64,000 bases of DNA. It comes from CAWBAT01 sp963810905 (GTDB taxonomy: Bacteria; Acidobacteriota; Terriglobia; Versatilivoradales; Versatilivoraceae). Location of the stretch: contig CAWEPG010000002.1 in assembly GCA_963810905.1 (NCBI GenBank), positions 682,001 to 746,000 of the forward strand, read 5' to 3'. Made by a program: the position numbers and the translations under genes. Shown piece after piece: positions 16,414 to 24,581 of this stretch. The notes beneath the pieces are model-generated. The model saw only the letters and a program-made list of their open reading frames with translations, was not told the DNA's origin and did no database searches. Numbering within the stretch: the stretch's first letter is position 1; each line of letters begins with the position of its first letter.

Positions 16414-16887
16414 TTGAACACGGTGCTTGAGCGTGAAGAGACCCGCCTCTTCTTCTGCCCGGTGTCAGTTCAAGGATCGGGATGCCACGAGCTTGGGCAG
16501 CAGCGACTGCCGGCTGACATACTTCCCGCTGGCACCAGCAGCGCCCGACAGTGTAAATCGGCGAGATGGAAATCAAACTCGTGGCAGCGGTAGGCAGGAT
16601 TGAGGGGCGCGCACGTGGCGCCGGCAGCAATGGTGATGAACGCCACGGCCATCTCGGGACCCTCGGGAAGCACCAATGCCACACGGTCATTCCTCCCGAC
16701 GCCCAGTCGAGTTGAGCGCCTCGACGACCTCCACCAGGTGGCGGCACAAACGGCCATAGGTAAGAGGCCTGCGCCCCGGGGCAAGAATCGCAACAGCATC
16801 GGGGTTCCGTTCGGCCTGCTCGTCGACCAGTTGGCGAAGACAACAGCGCCGGGTCTGATCTGTGAATTGAACAGGATCAGCGCTCAT
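16388..16887 (-). pseudogene. NRPS gene 2 segment: acyl-ligase N-terminus, frame-broken
   Basis: ATG 16887 sits behind a purine-rich GGAGAGGAGAGAG site, which decides the start. The first frame gives LVDEQAERNPDAVAILAPG and PLTYGRLCRHLVEVVEAL; after a slip near 16695 it continues VALVLPEGPEMAVAFITIAA and LNPAYRCHEFDFHLADLHCR (16470-16799); another slip leads to RGIPILELTP (16388-16843). Together these are the N-terminal subdomain of the acyl ligase. Confidence 0.65.
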
Positions 16888-17625
16888 CGTTCGCTCTCTC
16901 CTCTCCACAATTGAAGCGCTGCACAGATCACTCCTCCGACATCCGCTACCCTTGTGTTGTCTCGCTCTCGCCAAGTAGCGCCAGATGTTCTTTTCTACCC
17001 AGCGCCCGCCTAGCAGCGAATCTACAAGAAGCACCGGCTAGAGTGCCCAAAAGCAAAGTAGTTCACCCAGCCACGCTGGATTCGATTGGTCTCCGCGATC
17101 AAGCCGTGCGGTCAAAAAACTCTAAGGCAAATAAAGACGCTAACGTACAGCCCTCATTTTCATAGCCCAATTCTCTTTTAGCTGTCCTTATTTGGTCATC
17201 CGCGAGAAGCCGCCGGATGCCACGGATCATGCTCACCCGTCCGAGCGGAGGCATTTTTCCCACTCTACTGATGCACAAACTGGATACTCGGTCATAAAGT
17301 CAGTTAACTGGAAGTTGGGAAGAGTAACCCATTTGAAATCTTGTCTGCATTTCCCGATCTTGCCGTAATAAGGCCATTGAACCGAGTCAAGACGTTGAGT
17401 GTGGATCAAGGCTCAGTCTGGTCTGACTCAGCGTATCAAATCTCAAATGGTTTGCCGCAGTCATTTCCTAGATCATCCTCATTCCGCTTTATGAAAGCAG
17501 GCATAGCCGTGGCCGCCACCTTTCAATCCAACCGACTGAAGTCGGACATCAGGCCACTCGCACCTCAACGGCTACTTCCACTTTGGATCAGGTGGTGACC
17601 GACTCCCCCATGAGTCCTCGTCCCA
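16888..17625. other. Spacer between the two NRPS genes
   Basis: About 740 bases with no supportable gene. It contains the right copy of the ~113-bp repeat (17449-17563). The region 17040-17450 shows nothing recognisable. No terminator hairpin was identified after the stop of NRPS gene 1. Confidence 0.5.
17449..17563. repeat. ~113-bp direct repeat, right copy
   Basis: Partner of 10220-10332, same orientation. It carries the same exact runs TCATCCTCATTCCGCTTTAT and GTGGCCGCCACCTTTCAATC, with scattered differences between. With its partner it frames NRPS gene 2. Confidence 0.7.
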
Positions 17626-18127
17626 CTATAACGAACAAGCCTTTTCGTCGCTCAGACCTTCGATCTCAGAAAGCAGATCGGCGCATTCTTCCGGTGCTAG
17701 CTTAGCTCCTTCCAGCTCCGCCCGCCAGGCCAGCCACGGTCGGCGACTCGAACACTTTGCTCACACTAACGACGCGTCTGAGCCGACTCCGCACCCGGGC
17801 AACCGCCTGAATTGCCAGCAGCGAGTGCCCCCCCAGTTCAAAGAAGTTGTCCTGAACCCCCAACGCTATCCCGTTTCAAAACCTCCGCCCAGATACTGGC
17901 CAGCATCTCCTCGATCGGGGTGCGCGGCCCACGAAGCTTCTTTCCAGTCCAGAACGGCCCAGCTCGGGTGCCGGTAAGGCTTTTCGATCGACCTTGCCAT
18001 TGGGGGTCAGCGGCAACCCGTCGAGGAACACAAAACTCGAAGGGACCATATAGTCCGGCAGCTTCTGCTTGAGAAAACTACGCAGGTCATTGACACGTGG
18101 GAGGCGGTCCTGGCTTCCCAACCACAT
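17626..18127 (-). pseudogene. NRPS gene 1 segment: A2 C-terminus and terminal carrier
   Basis: It includes LRSFLKQKLPDYMVPSSFVF and the A10 motif LTPNGKVDRKALPAPE (frame 17876-18127). After two slips (about 17950 and 17880) a carrier domain follows with DNFFELGGHSLLAIQAVARV and VFESPTVAGLA, then a charged tail KLAPEECADLLSEIEGLSDE that is typical of NRPS C-termini. The stop is TAG at 17626-17628. Confidence 0.68.
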
Positions 18128-20322
18128 AGGCCACCAGACGCTTCTCGCCCACCCTGGTCCTCTCGGGCCAGAACGACAGCTTGTCGGACAGCGGGATGCT
18201 CTTCTAAAGCGGCTTCAATCTCCCCCGGCTCAATCCGATAGCCGCGGATCTTGACCTGCTGGTCTATCCGGCCCAGAAAATGAAGGTTGCCATCCGCATC
18301 GTAGCGTGCCAGGTCTCCGGTTCGGTATAGACGTGTCCCCGCCTCTGGACTGAAAGGATGAGGAACGAAGCGTTCCGCTGTCAATTCAGCCCGATTGTGG
18401 TAGCCCCGGGCTAAACCGGCTCCGCCAACGTACAGCTCCCCAACCGCCCCGATGGGAACCGGGTTCCAGTGCGAGTCCAGTAAGTAAATCTCAGTGTTCG
18501 CGATGGGTCGGCCAATCGGCGGCAACTCGGGCCAGTGCTCCGGTGACCCTGTCAATGCGAAGGAGCTCACAACGTGACTCTCCGTTGGACCATACTGATT
18601 GTATAACGTGCAATTCTTAGGCTTCGTGAAAATCGTGGCGATCTGTGGCGTTACTCGCAGTTGCTCACCGGCAGTAATCGCCTCCCGAAGAGAGTGGGGA
18701 ACGAACTGGGCCATATCCGCGGCTTCCGCTAGCCCTTGCAAAGCCACGAACGGCAGGAACAACCGTTCCATGCATTGTTCGGAAATGAATTGGAGCAATG
18801 CCGTAGGATCCCGCCGCAGATCGTCGGAGAGCAACACAAGGATCCCGCCCGAGCACCAGGTGGACAGCATTTCCTGGAAGGATACGTCGAAGCTGAGAGA
18901 GGCAAACTGCAGGGTCTTTGCCCATCTTGAAAGCTTAGAGTTCTGTAGTTGCCAGGCGACCAGATTGCAAATCGGCCGGTGTCTCATGACAACGCCCTTG
19001 GGCGTGCCGGTGGAACCTGAGGTATAGAGCAGGTAAACCGGGTTCTCCGGCAAAGTCAAGTTCGCAAGATTTTCCTGGTCCTCCTGCGTGATCGTCTCCC
19101 AGTCGGAATCCAGGCAGAAAGCCCGGCCTTGGATTGTCGGAAGTAGTTCCAGCAGATGCTTTTGGGTCAAAACGATGGGTGCGCGGGTATCCTCTAGCAT
19201 GAACAACAAGCGCCAAGTTGGGTACGATGGGTCCAGCGGCACACAGGCCCCGCCCGCCTTCAGAATCCCCAACAGTCCGATCACCATCTCCAGCGAGCGC
19301 TCCACACAGATCCCCACCAGCACTTCCGGCCCCACCCCCCGCTGCCTCAAGTAATGCCCCAGCTGGTTGGCTTTTTGATTCAGCTCCCGGTAGGTCAGCC
19401 GGTGGTCTTCAAAGACTACTGCCACCGCTTCCGGCGTCCGCTCTACTTGCTCTTCAAACAGCTGATGGATACATTTATTCTTCGGGTATTCGCTCTGGGT
19501 CGCATTCCACTCCTTTAACATCTGCTGCCGCTCGGTCTCGGTCAACAGCGGCAGCCGAGAGATCCCTTCCTCAGGGTTTGCTACTACCCCCTCCAGCAAG
19601 ACCTGGTAATGACCCAGCATCCGCTCGATTGTCTCTCCCTCAAAAAGGTCACTGTTGTACTCCAACCATCCCTCCATCCCTCCCTCTTTGTCCACGATCG
19701 AAAGGGTCAAGTCGAATTTGGCCGTCTCTCTTTCCCCCGCCATCACCTTCAAGCTCAGGCCCGCCAGCTCGATCGCTTCCTGCGGCGTGTTCTGCAGGAC
19801 GAACAGCACCTGAAACAACGGGGAGCGATTGAGATTTCGTTCCGGCTGTAGTTCCTCCACCAGTTTCTCGAAGGGGAGATCCTGATGAGCATAGGCCTCC
19901 AGACAGGTCGAGCGGACTCGCCGCAATAACTCCTGAAACGAGGGACCCCCCGACAGATCCGTCCGCAACACCAGCGTATTCACAAAAAACCCGATCAGTC
20001 CCTCCATCTCAGTCCGAGTCCGATTCGCTATCGGCGTTCCGACCACCAGGTCTTCCTGCCCCGAGTAACGATAGAGCAGGGTCTGGAATGCCGCCAGCAG
20101 TGTCATGAACAACGTCACCCCTTCGGCCCGGCTCAGCTTCTTCAACTTCTCACTGAGCTCCGGCGAAAGGGTCAGACTTCGCCTCTCCCCCGGAAGGTCT
20201 GCACCGCCGGTCGCGGCCGGTCGGTCGGCAGTTCCAATACCTGCGGCGCCCCCTCCAGTTGTTGCTTCCAATACCGCAGCTGCTTGTCCAGCACCTCCCC
20301 CGTCAGCCATCCCCGCTGCCAC
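18007..20322 (-). CDS. NRPS gene 1 segment: C domain second half and A2 domain
   Basis: The longest clean NRPS frame, 771 codons; the first ~50 residues are out of frame. The C-domain half has FMTLLAAFQTLLYRYSGQED, LVVGTPIANRTRTEMEGLIG, EAYAHQDLPFEKLVEELQPE and AKFDLTLSIVDK. The A2 domain has LTYRELNQKANQLG (A1), LLYTSGSTGTPKGVVM (A3, about residue 434), SLSFDVSFQEMLSTWCSGG (A4), YNQYGPTESHVV (A5) and LYRTGDLARY (A7). A manual reading of the specificity pocket against GrsA gives D-V-Q-F-I-A-Q-V-V-(K), closest to the proline-type code I remember; this is tentative. The frame slips near 18150. Confidence 0.82.
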   Translation of the reverse strand: MAAGMADGGGAGQAAAVLEATTGGGAAGIGTADRPAATGGADLPGERRSLTLSPELSEKLKKLSRAEGVTLFMTLLAAFQTLLYRYSGQEDLVVGTPIANRTRTEMEGLIGFFVNTLVLRTDLSGGPSFQELLRRVRSTCLEAYAHQDLPFEKLVEELQPERNLNRSPLFQVLFVLQNTPQEAIELAGLSLKVMAGERETAKFDLTLSIVDKEGGMEGWLEYNSDLFEGETIERMLGHYQVLLEGVVANPEEGISRLPLLTETERQQMLKEWNATQSEYPKNKCIHQLFEEQVERTPEAVAVVFEDHRLTYRELNQKANQLGHYLRQRGVGPEVLVGICVERSLEMVIGLLGILKAGGACVPLDPSYPTWRLLFMLEDTRAPIVLTQKHLLELLPTIQGRAFCLDSDWETITQEDQENLANLTLPENPVYLLYTSGSTGTPKGVVMRHRPICNLVAWQLQNSKLSRWAKTLQFASLSFDVSFQEMLSTWCSGGILVLLSDDLRRDPTALLQFISEQCMERLFLPFVALQGLAEAADMAQFVPHSLREAITAGEQLRVTPQIATIFTKPKNCTLYNQYGPTESHVVSSFALTGSPEHWPELPPIGRPIANTEIYLLDSHWNPVPIGAVGELYVGGAGLARGYHNRAELTAERFVPHPFSPEAGTRLYRTGDLARYDADGNLHFLGRIDQQVKIRGYRIEPGEIEAALEEHPAVRQAVVLAREDQGGREASGGLCGWEARTASHVSMTCVVFSSRSCRTIWSLRVLCSSTGCR

Positions 20323-21518
20323 ACCGCATAGTCGGCATACTGCAGCTTCAACGGAGGCAGCGGCGAAGCCTCCCCTTGGCTGAAGGCTTTGTACAGCGCC
20401 GACAACTCCCGAAACAAGACCCCCATCGACCAGCCATCCGAAGCAATGTGGTGCAGCGTCAGCAACAAGACATGCTCATCAGCGTTCAGCTTCACCAACC
20501 GGGCCCGCATCAGCGGACCCGTCGCCAGATCGAAAGGACACAGCGCTTCCGCCTGGGCCCGCTTGCGGGCTGCGACTTCCCGCTGTTCCTCTGCCACGGC
20601 CGTGAGATCTTCCACGGGCAGGACAAAAGAAGTCATGGGGGTGATGATCTGAATGGGTTCGTCATTCTCGGTGACAAAGGCGGTCCGCAGCGCTTCGTGA
20701 CGTCGGACAATCTCCTCCAGGCTCTGCTCCAGCGCCGCGACCTGCAGCTCCCCTTTCAGGCGTATCGCAAAGGGCATGTTGTAGGCGGAACTGCCGGGCT
20801 CCAACTGATCGAGAAACCACAACCGCTGCTGCGCAAAGGATAGAGGCAAAGACCCTTCTCGCCGGACCGGCAGGATCGAAAGAGAGGACCGCTCCTGGGG
20901 CCGGGATGACGAGACGCAGATGTCTACCAGCGCGGAGCGGCCGCGTCGCACTTCGTTGAGTGCTTCTCGGAGAACGGACTGGAGTCTCGCCGGATCTTCC
21001 ACGGTCCTGGCCCATAAGCCCATCGCTTCCGCCACCTTGGAATAGAGCGGCGGCTTTGGAAGATCGCACCCCGGATAGTTGCCTGTTTTTCTCGAGTAGC
21101 CCTCCGGCGCTATCCCGAGGATCGCTTCGGTGGTGGCAGCATACGCCTGATTATTGAAGACCACCGTCAGGAAAGGACTGCGGTGACTGCTCTGCAGCCC
21201 AGTACGCTGCAATGGGAGAGCCAAACACCCAGAGCCGTCTCCCACCGTGCAAATAACCGTTTTAGAGGGGGAGGCAAGCTTGGCTCCCAGGGCGGCACCA
21301 AGACCCCAACCAAGTCCAGCCCCGAGGCTTTGGTAGTAGGTTCCAGGCGCGTCCAGCCGCAGATAATGCCAAAGGACTGGGTTGTTGCTGACAGCCTCAC
21401 TGACGACCACCGTGTCATCATCCACGATTTCGCTCAGGCAGTACGCGGCCCATTCCGGTGCGATCGGCTGTCGTGCCGCCAGATCGAGGGCCCTCTGCCG
21501 CCACCCTGCCCTTTGCAC
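20172..21518 (-). CDS. NRPS gene 1 segment: ThDP-binding PP domain fused to C domain
   Basis: A 448-codon uninterrupted frame. Residues ~20-195 are the pyrophosphate-binding (PP) domain of a ThDP enzyme: QSLGAGLGWGLGAALGAKLA, the GDG...N diphosphate/metal motif (TVGDGSG near residue 91, then FLTVVFNNQAYAA). Directly after a short linker (VDICVSSSRPQERSS) a condensation domain begins at LPLSFAQQRLWFLDQLEPGS, with catalytic HHIASDGWSMG near residue 358 and LQYADYAVWQRGWLTGE. There is no stop between them, so the enzyme-to-C-domain fusion is directly supported. Frames change near 21500 and 20190. Confidence 0.85.
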   Translation of the reverse strand: MQRAGWRQRALDLAARQPIAPEWAAYCLSEIVDDDTVVVSEAVSNNPVLWHYLRLDAPGTYYQSLGAGLGWGLGAALGAKLASPSKTVICTVGDGSGCLALPLQRTGLQSSHRSPFLTVVFNNQAYAATTEAILGIAPEGYSRKTGNYPGCDLPKPPLYSKVAEAMGLWARTVEDPARLQSVLREALNEVRRGRSALVDICVSSSRPQERSSLSILPVRREGSLPLSFAQQRLWFLDQLEPGSSAYNMPFAIRLKGELQVAALEQSLEEIVRRHEALRTAFVTENDEPIQIITPMTSFVLPVEDLTAVAEEQREVAARKRAQAEALCPFDLATGPLMRARLVKLNADEHVLLLTLHHIASDGWSMGVLFRELSALYKAFSQGEASPLPPLKLQYADYAVWQRGWLTGEVLDKQLRYWKQQLEGAPQVLELPTDRPRPAVQTFRGRGEV

Positions 21519-22057
21519 TTGATGCTCCCGGTCACGACACGGCGTCGCGTTTCAATCCGTGTCCGATCCGCGGCGCTCAACTGCCGCTCAACTTCCTCGG
21601 CCAGGCTTAACATAGCCTGCGACGAATCGGCTTGCATAGCTAGATCCACCGGAAATCCCCAAATTGGGATATCCCGTTTGAGAGGGTCAATGTCCACGTG
21701 GATTATTCGGCATTCAGACGGCGGTCGACCTTGCGTCGGGACCCATGGAACGTCGTGATCGAAAATTAGAACGCAGTCTGCTTGCTGCAAGTAGCGAATG
21801 GCCCAAAATCCGAGATGAAGCGGATGACTCGAAGGGAAATTAACCCGGTGACGCGACTCTACTACAGGCGCCGCTAGCATCTCGGCGAGTCTAACCAAAG
21901 AGGCCACAGCTTTGGGATTTCGCCCCGCATAGGCCACAAGAATCAAAGGTTTGTCGGCCTCGATCAGCCACTTCGCTGCCTGGGAGAGGCTCTCGGGATC
22001 AGGCATTAGCGTCGAAATCGCCGGCGCTCGTTGGGGCTCTGAGATCGGGGCTTCCAA
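21434..22057 (-). CDS. NRPS gene 1 segment: central domain of the ThDP enzyme
   Basis: It encodes the central (transhydrogenase dIII-like) domain of the acetolactate-synthase-type enzyme: LIEADKPLILVAYAGRNPKA, AEMLAAPVVESRHRVNFPSS, ADCVLIFDHDVPWVPT and RIIHVDIDPLKRDIPIWGFP. It bridges the PYR domain (frame 21999-23489) and the PP domain (frame 20172-21518), with frame slips near 22040 and 21500. In catabolic and anabolic relatives this domain may bind FAD or nothing; I cannot tell here. Confidence 0.78.
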   Translation of the reverse strand: MEAPISEPQRAPAISTLMPDPESLSQAAKWLIEADKPLILVAYAGRNPKAVASLVRLAEMLAAPVVESRHRVNFPSSHPLHLGFWAIRYLQQADCVLIFDHDVPWVPTQGRPPSECRIIHVDIDPLKRDIPIWGFPVDLAMQADSSQAMLSLAEEVERQLSAADRTRIETRRRVVTGSIKCKGQGGGRGPSIWRHDSRSHRNGPRTA

Positions 22058-23489
22058 TCTTTTCCATGAGCACTTCTCTCGGGAGAGTTAAATATACCGG
22101 GCCGGCCGGCTCCGTGCCGGCTACTTGGAACGCCCGCTGAACCGCCACGCTGAGGTTCTCCCGGCAGGTCAGCTCGTAATGCCATTTGACGTAATCCTGC
22201 ACGGTGCTCGCCTGGTTGAACGGCTCTTGTATCCAGTCAATATAGCGATTACGCCCACCAGTGAGACTGCCATCAACAGTGTAAGGTGATCTCCCTGCAC
22301 AGACAACCACTCCGGCGCGGCCCCGCTGTGCGTTGTGTAGGTTCGCGCCGATATTTTGTGTACCCACGTCAACATGAACCAAGACAACCTGCGGCTTGCC
22401 GCAGACCATGAAGTAGCCGTGCGCGGCTGCCATGGCTACAGACTCGTGAAGACAGAGGATCAGCTTGGGTGTCCGGCGTCCCTGGGCGTGGAATTTCGCG
22501 ATGGATTCCTGGATCGGTGCAGTGCCGCTCCCGGGATTGATAAAGATGTAATCAACATCGTGAGCGTTAAGCAGTTCAAGATACCCATCGGAGACATTAT
22601 CAATCAGCAGCGGCCGCTGTAGAGTTCCTGCTTCAATCAGGCTTGCACCCGGAGCCGGGGTGATCTCTGCAGTTGCGCAATGCACTTCGCCGCGGTCCCT
22701 GAGTCCGTAATCCGTCTTGAGCATTTTGTTTTTTATGAGCTCGGCAAGCTGCCGAATGGTTCCGCGGTGAAAGAACTCGGGGGGAGCAATCCGGATCCCA
22801 TAGAGCCGTTCTATCCAGCTCAAGGTCATCATGATGGAGATTGAATTTCCCCCGAGGTCAAGATAATTGTCATCAAAACCCACGGCATCAAGCCGCAACG
22901 TGACTCTCCAAATATCCGCCAGCTTTTCTTCGATGGTGGCCGGGGTCCCTGTGCCGGAACTCTTGTGCAGAAGGGAGTCGTGCAATTGCTTTTCCAGCTG
23001 TTGCCTATCGACTTTGCCAGTCAGCGTCGTCGGCAACCAGGAGATAGACTGAAAGCGGGCAGGTATTTTCCATTCAGGCAAGTACGCCCGGAGTCGTTCA
23101 CGAAGGGCCGACGGATCGAACTGCACCCCATTCTTGAATACCACGAATGCGATGAGCCGATCTTCATCTTCTTCTTTCCCTACTATAATAGCTGCCTCAC
23201 TCACCTCGTTCAGTTGCAGCAATGCGGATTCGATTTCTCTTGTTTCCACACGGAAGCCCCGGATCTTCACCTGGCGATCCCGTCTCCCCAGAAACACGAA
23301 ACTGCCATCGGGCAAGAATCGCCCGAGGTCGCCGGTTCGATAGATTCGCTGCCCGGGAACCTCCGGATCAGGTTTGAAGACCGCGGCCGTTTCTTCCGGG
23401 CGGTGCCAGTACCCTTCGGCAATATATGGGCTCTTGACGACTAACTCACCTGTCTCCCCTGTGGCGACGAGCTCGACCTGCTTCGTCAA
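21999..23489 (-). CDS. NRPS gene 1 segment: A1 C-terminus, carrier and ThDP PYR domain
   Basis: A 496-codon frame joining three units without interruption. First the A1 C-terminal subdomain: IYRTGDLGRFLPDG, RDRQVKIRGFRVETREIE and the A10 motif TLTGKVDRQQLEK. Then a carrier with NYLDLGGNSISIMMTLSWIE near residue 205. Then from about 290 the PYR domain of a ThDP enzyme: HDVDYIFINPGSGTAPIQES, LCLHESVAMAAAHGYFMV (the Glu that activates the cofactor), and VHVDVGTQNIGANLHNAQRG. This directly supports a carrier-to-ThDP fusion. ThDP enzymes of this type decarboxylate 2-oxo acids and can join the resulting acyl anion to a second carbonyl; an on-line role in chain initiation is inference. Confidence 0.86.
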   Translation of the reverse strand: MTKQVELVATGETGELVVKSPYIAEGYWHRPEETAAVFKPDPEVPGQRIYRTGDLGRFLPDGSFVFLGRRDRQVKIRGFRVETREIESALLQLNEVSEAAIIVGKEEDEDRLIAFVVFKNGVQFDPSALRERLRAYLPEWKIPARFQSISWLPTTLTGKVDRQQLEKQLHDSLLHKSSGTGTPATIEEKLADIWRVTLRLDAVGFDDNYLDLGGNSISIMMTLSWIERLYGIRIAPPEFFHRGTIRQLAELIKNKMLKTDYGLRDRGEVHCATAEITPAPGASLIEAGTLQRPLLIDNVSDGYLELLNAHDVDYIFINPGSGTAPIQESIAKFHAQGRRTPKLILCLHESVAMAAAHGYFMVCGKPQVVLVHVDVGTQNIGANLHNAQRGRAGVVVCAGRSPYTVDGSLTGGRNRYIDWIQEPFNQASTVQDYVKWHYELTCRENLSVAVQRAFQVAGTEPAGPVYLTLPREVLMEKIGSPDLRAPTSAGDFDANA

Positions 23490-24581
23490 CGAGCTCGAGG
23501 CATTTGTCTGCTACCGGCCGGCCTGCCGGGACGAACCCCAAGGTCTGGCACCATATCCGAATCAATGCGAGCCACACACAAGAGGCCGGTCTCGGTCGTG
23601 GAAAAGCGATGCATCAGCACGCAGGAGCCTCCGAAATGCCGCTTCCATTTTTCCACATCGGCCGGAAGGACCACGTCTCCAGCCAGCGCCACTAACCTTA
23701 CGGAGGGGAACAAGATTCTCCCCCTCCAGAGTGGAAAGGAATCTCCGAAACAGAAGCACGGGCGGATGCAGCAGGGTGATTTGCTCCTCTTCAAGCCATT
23801 CCCGAAAGGCCGTTAGCCCTTCTGACGCAAAATCAAACACACAGAGGGTGGCGCCATGAAGAAGGGCTCCGAACATGTCCGATTCCGACGCCGAAAAACT
23901 GCAGTGGGTCAACAGAGATTGCCGATCCGTCGGGGTGATGGCATCGTGTTGTACGGAGAGCCACACACGATGCAGAACCGCCCTGTGGCTTTTCATTACT
24001 CCCTTCGGTTGGCCGGTCGTCCCAGAGGTGTAGAAGATTGTCGACGGGTCTTGCGGGCATATCTCAATCTGCGGGCTCTCCTCGGGCACCCCAGCATCGA
24101 TTTCATCAAGCTTCAGAATGGAGCAGGTCCCGGCCGCTAGCTCGCGGGCACGGGATTCAAAGGCGGCAGTCGTCAGAATCAGTTCCGGCACCACATCTCG
24201 CACGATTTCCGCTTGCCCTGTGGCTGGCATCCCGGGGTGGATGGCTAAGTAAGTCTTTCCAGCCTTCAGCACAGCAAGAGTGGCGATGACCATCTCCGGC
24301 GAATGATCTAATAGATAGGGGACACACCCGACACCGGGGTGCGAGCGCTCCCTGATGGCGTGTGCTATCCGGTTTGCCTGCCTGTTCAGATCCTGGTACG
24401 TCCAGCGTCGACCTTGGCCGGCCAGCGCAATGCGATTTGGAAAGCGGCAGACGACTTGTTCGAAACGCTCCGGTATAGTCTGCTCAATGTCCGTCCGTTT
24501 AAAAGGAAGACTAGAGAGCAGAGCAGCTTCACCGGTCTTAATCGTCAATTCCACAAACCTCTCCACACGCAGATTCTCCAA
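23486..24581 (-). CDS. NRPS gene 1 segment: A1 N-terminal and core region
   Basis: The first domain of NRPS gene 1. Motifs: WTYQDLNRQANRIAHAIRE (A1), LKAGKTYLAIHPGMPATGQ (A2), TIFYTSGTTGQPKGVMKSHR (A3), HCSFSASESDMFGALLHGAT (A4), and in a second frame (23486-23794) VRLVALAGDVVLPADVEKWK and LMHRFSTTETGLLCV (A5). Frame slips lie near 23700 and 23535. In manual alignment to GrsA the Asp235 position is Ser, again arguing against an ordinary alpha-amino acid and compatible with a keto, hydroxy or aryl acid. The start codon is unclear (TTG 24581; an in-frame stop precedes it). It is the loading position of the line. Confidence 0.75.

Larger units (their letters stand above)
10319..16887 (-). other. 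NRPS gene 2, whole locus: AL-T-C-A3-T-Ldh2 (frameshifted)
   Basis: Read through frameshifts, this minus-strand gene encodes about 2,150 residues. The order is an acyl-ligase (AL) domain, a carrier (T), a condensation domain with intact HHIVSDG (about 14507-14527), an adenylation domain (A3), a second T (GGDSILSIQ) and a terminal Ldh2/malate-lactate dehydrogenase-family domain. The start is ATG 16887 behind GGAGAGGAG. There is no thioesterase. The reading frame changes at least ten times, yet I see few in-frame stop codons and the core motifs are conserved. That pattern fits recent decay or indel-type sequence error. It lies 0.74 kb downstream of NRPS gene 1 on the same strand. The product is unknown. 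Confidence 0.75.
17626..24581 (-). other. NRPS gene 1, whole locus: A1-T-ThDP-C-A2-T (frameshifted)
   Basis: The minus-strand gene encodes about 2,300 residues when frames are joined. The order is adenylation A1, carrier (DLGGNS), a complete thiamine-diphosphate enzyme of acetolactate-synthase type (PYR, central and PP domains), condensation (HHIASDG), adenylation A2, carrier (DNFFELGGHSLLAIQ at about 17805-17850), and a short tail ending in a stop at 17626. No thioesterase is present. The 5' end is uncertain: the open frame begins at a TTG, 24581, with a stop upstream. About nine frame changes occur, but core motifs are intact. Such an A-T-ThDP-C arrangement is not one I recognise from characterised assembly lines. 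Confidence 0.8.

Noticed and set aside
20105..20383. Long plus-strand frames across the NRPS region (for example 20105-20383, 15502-16593)
   Set aside because: They are antisense to conserved C and A domain motifs and reflect high GC content.
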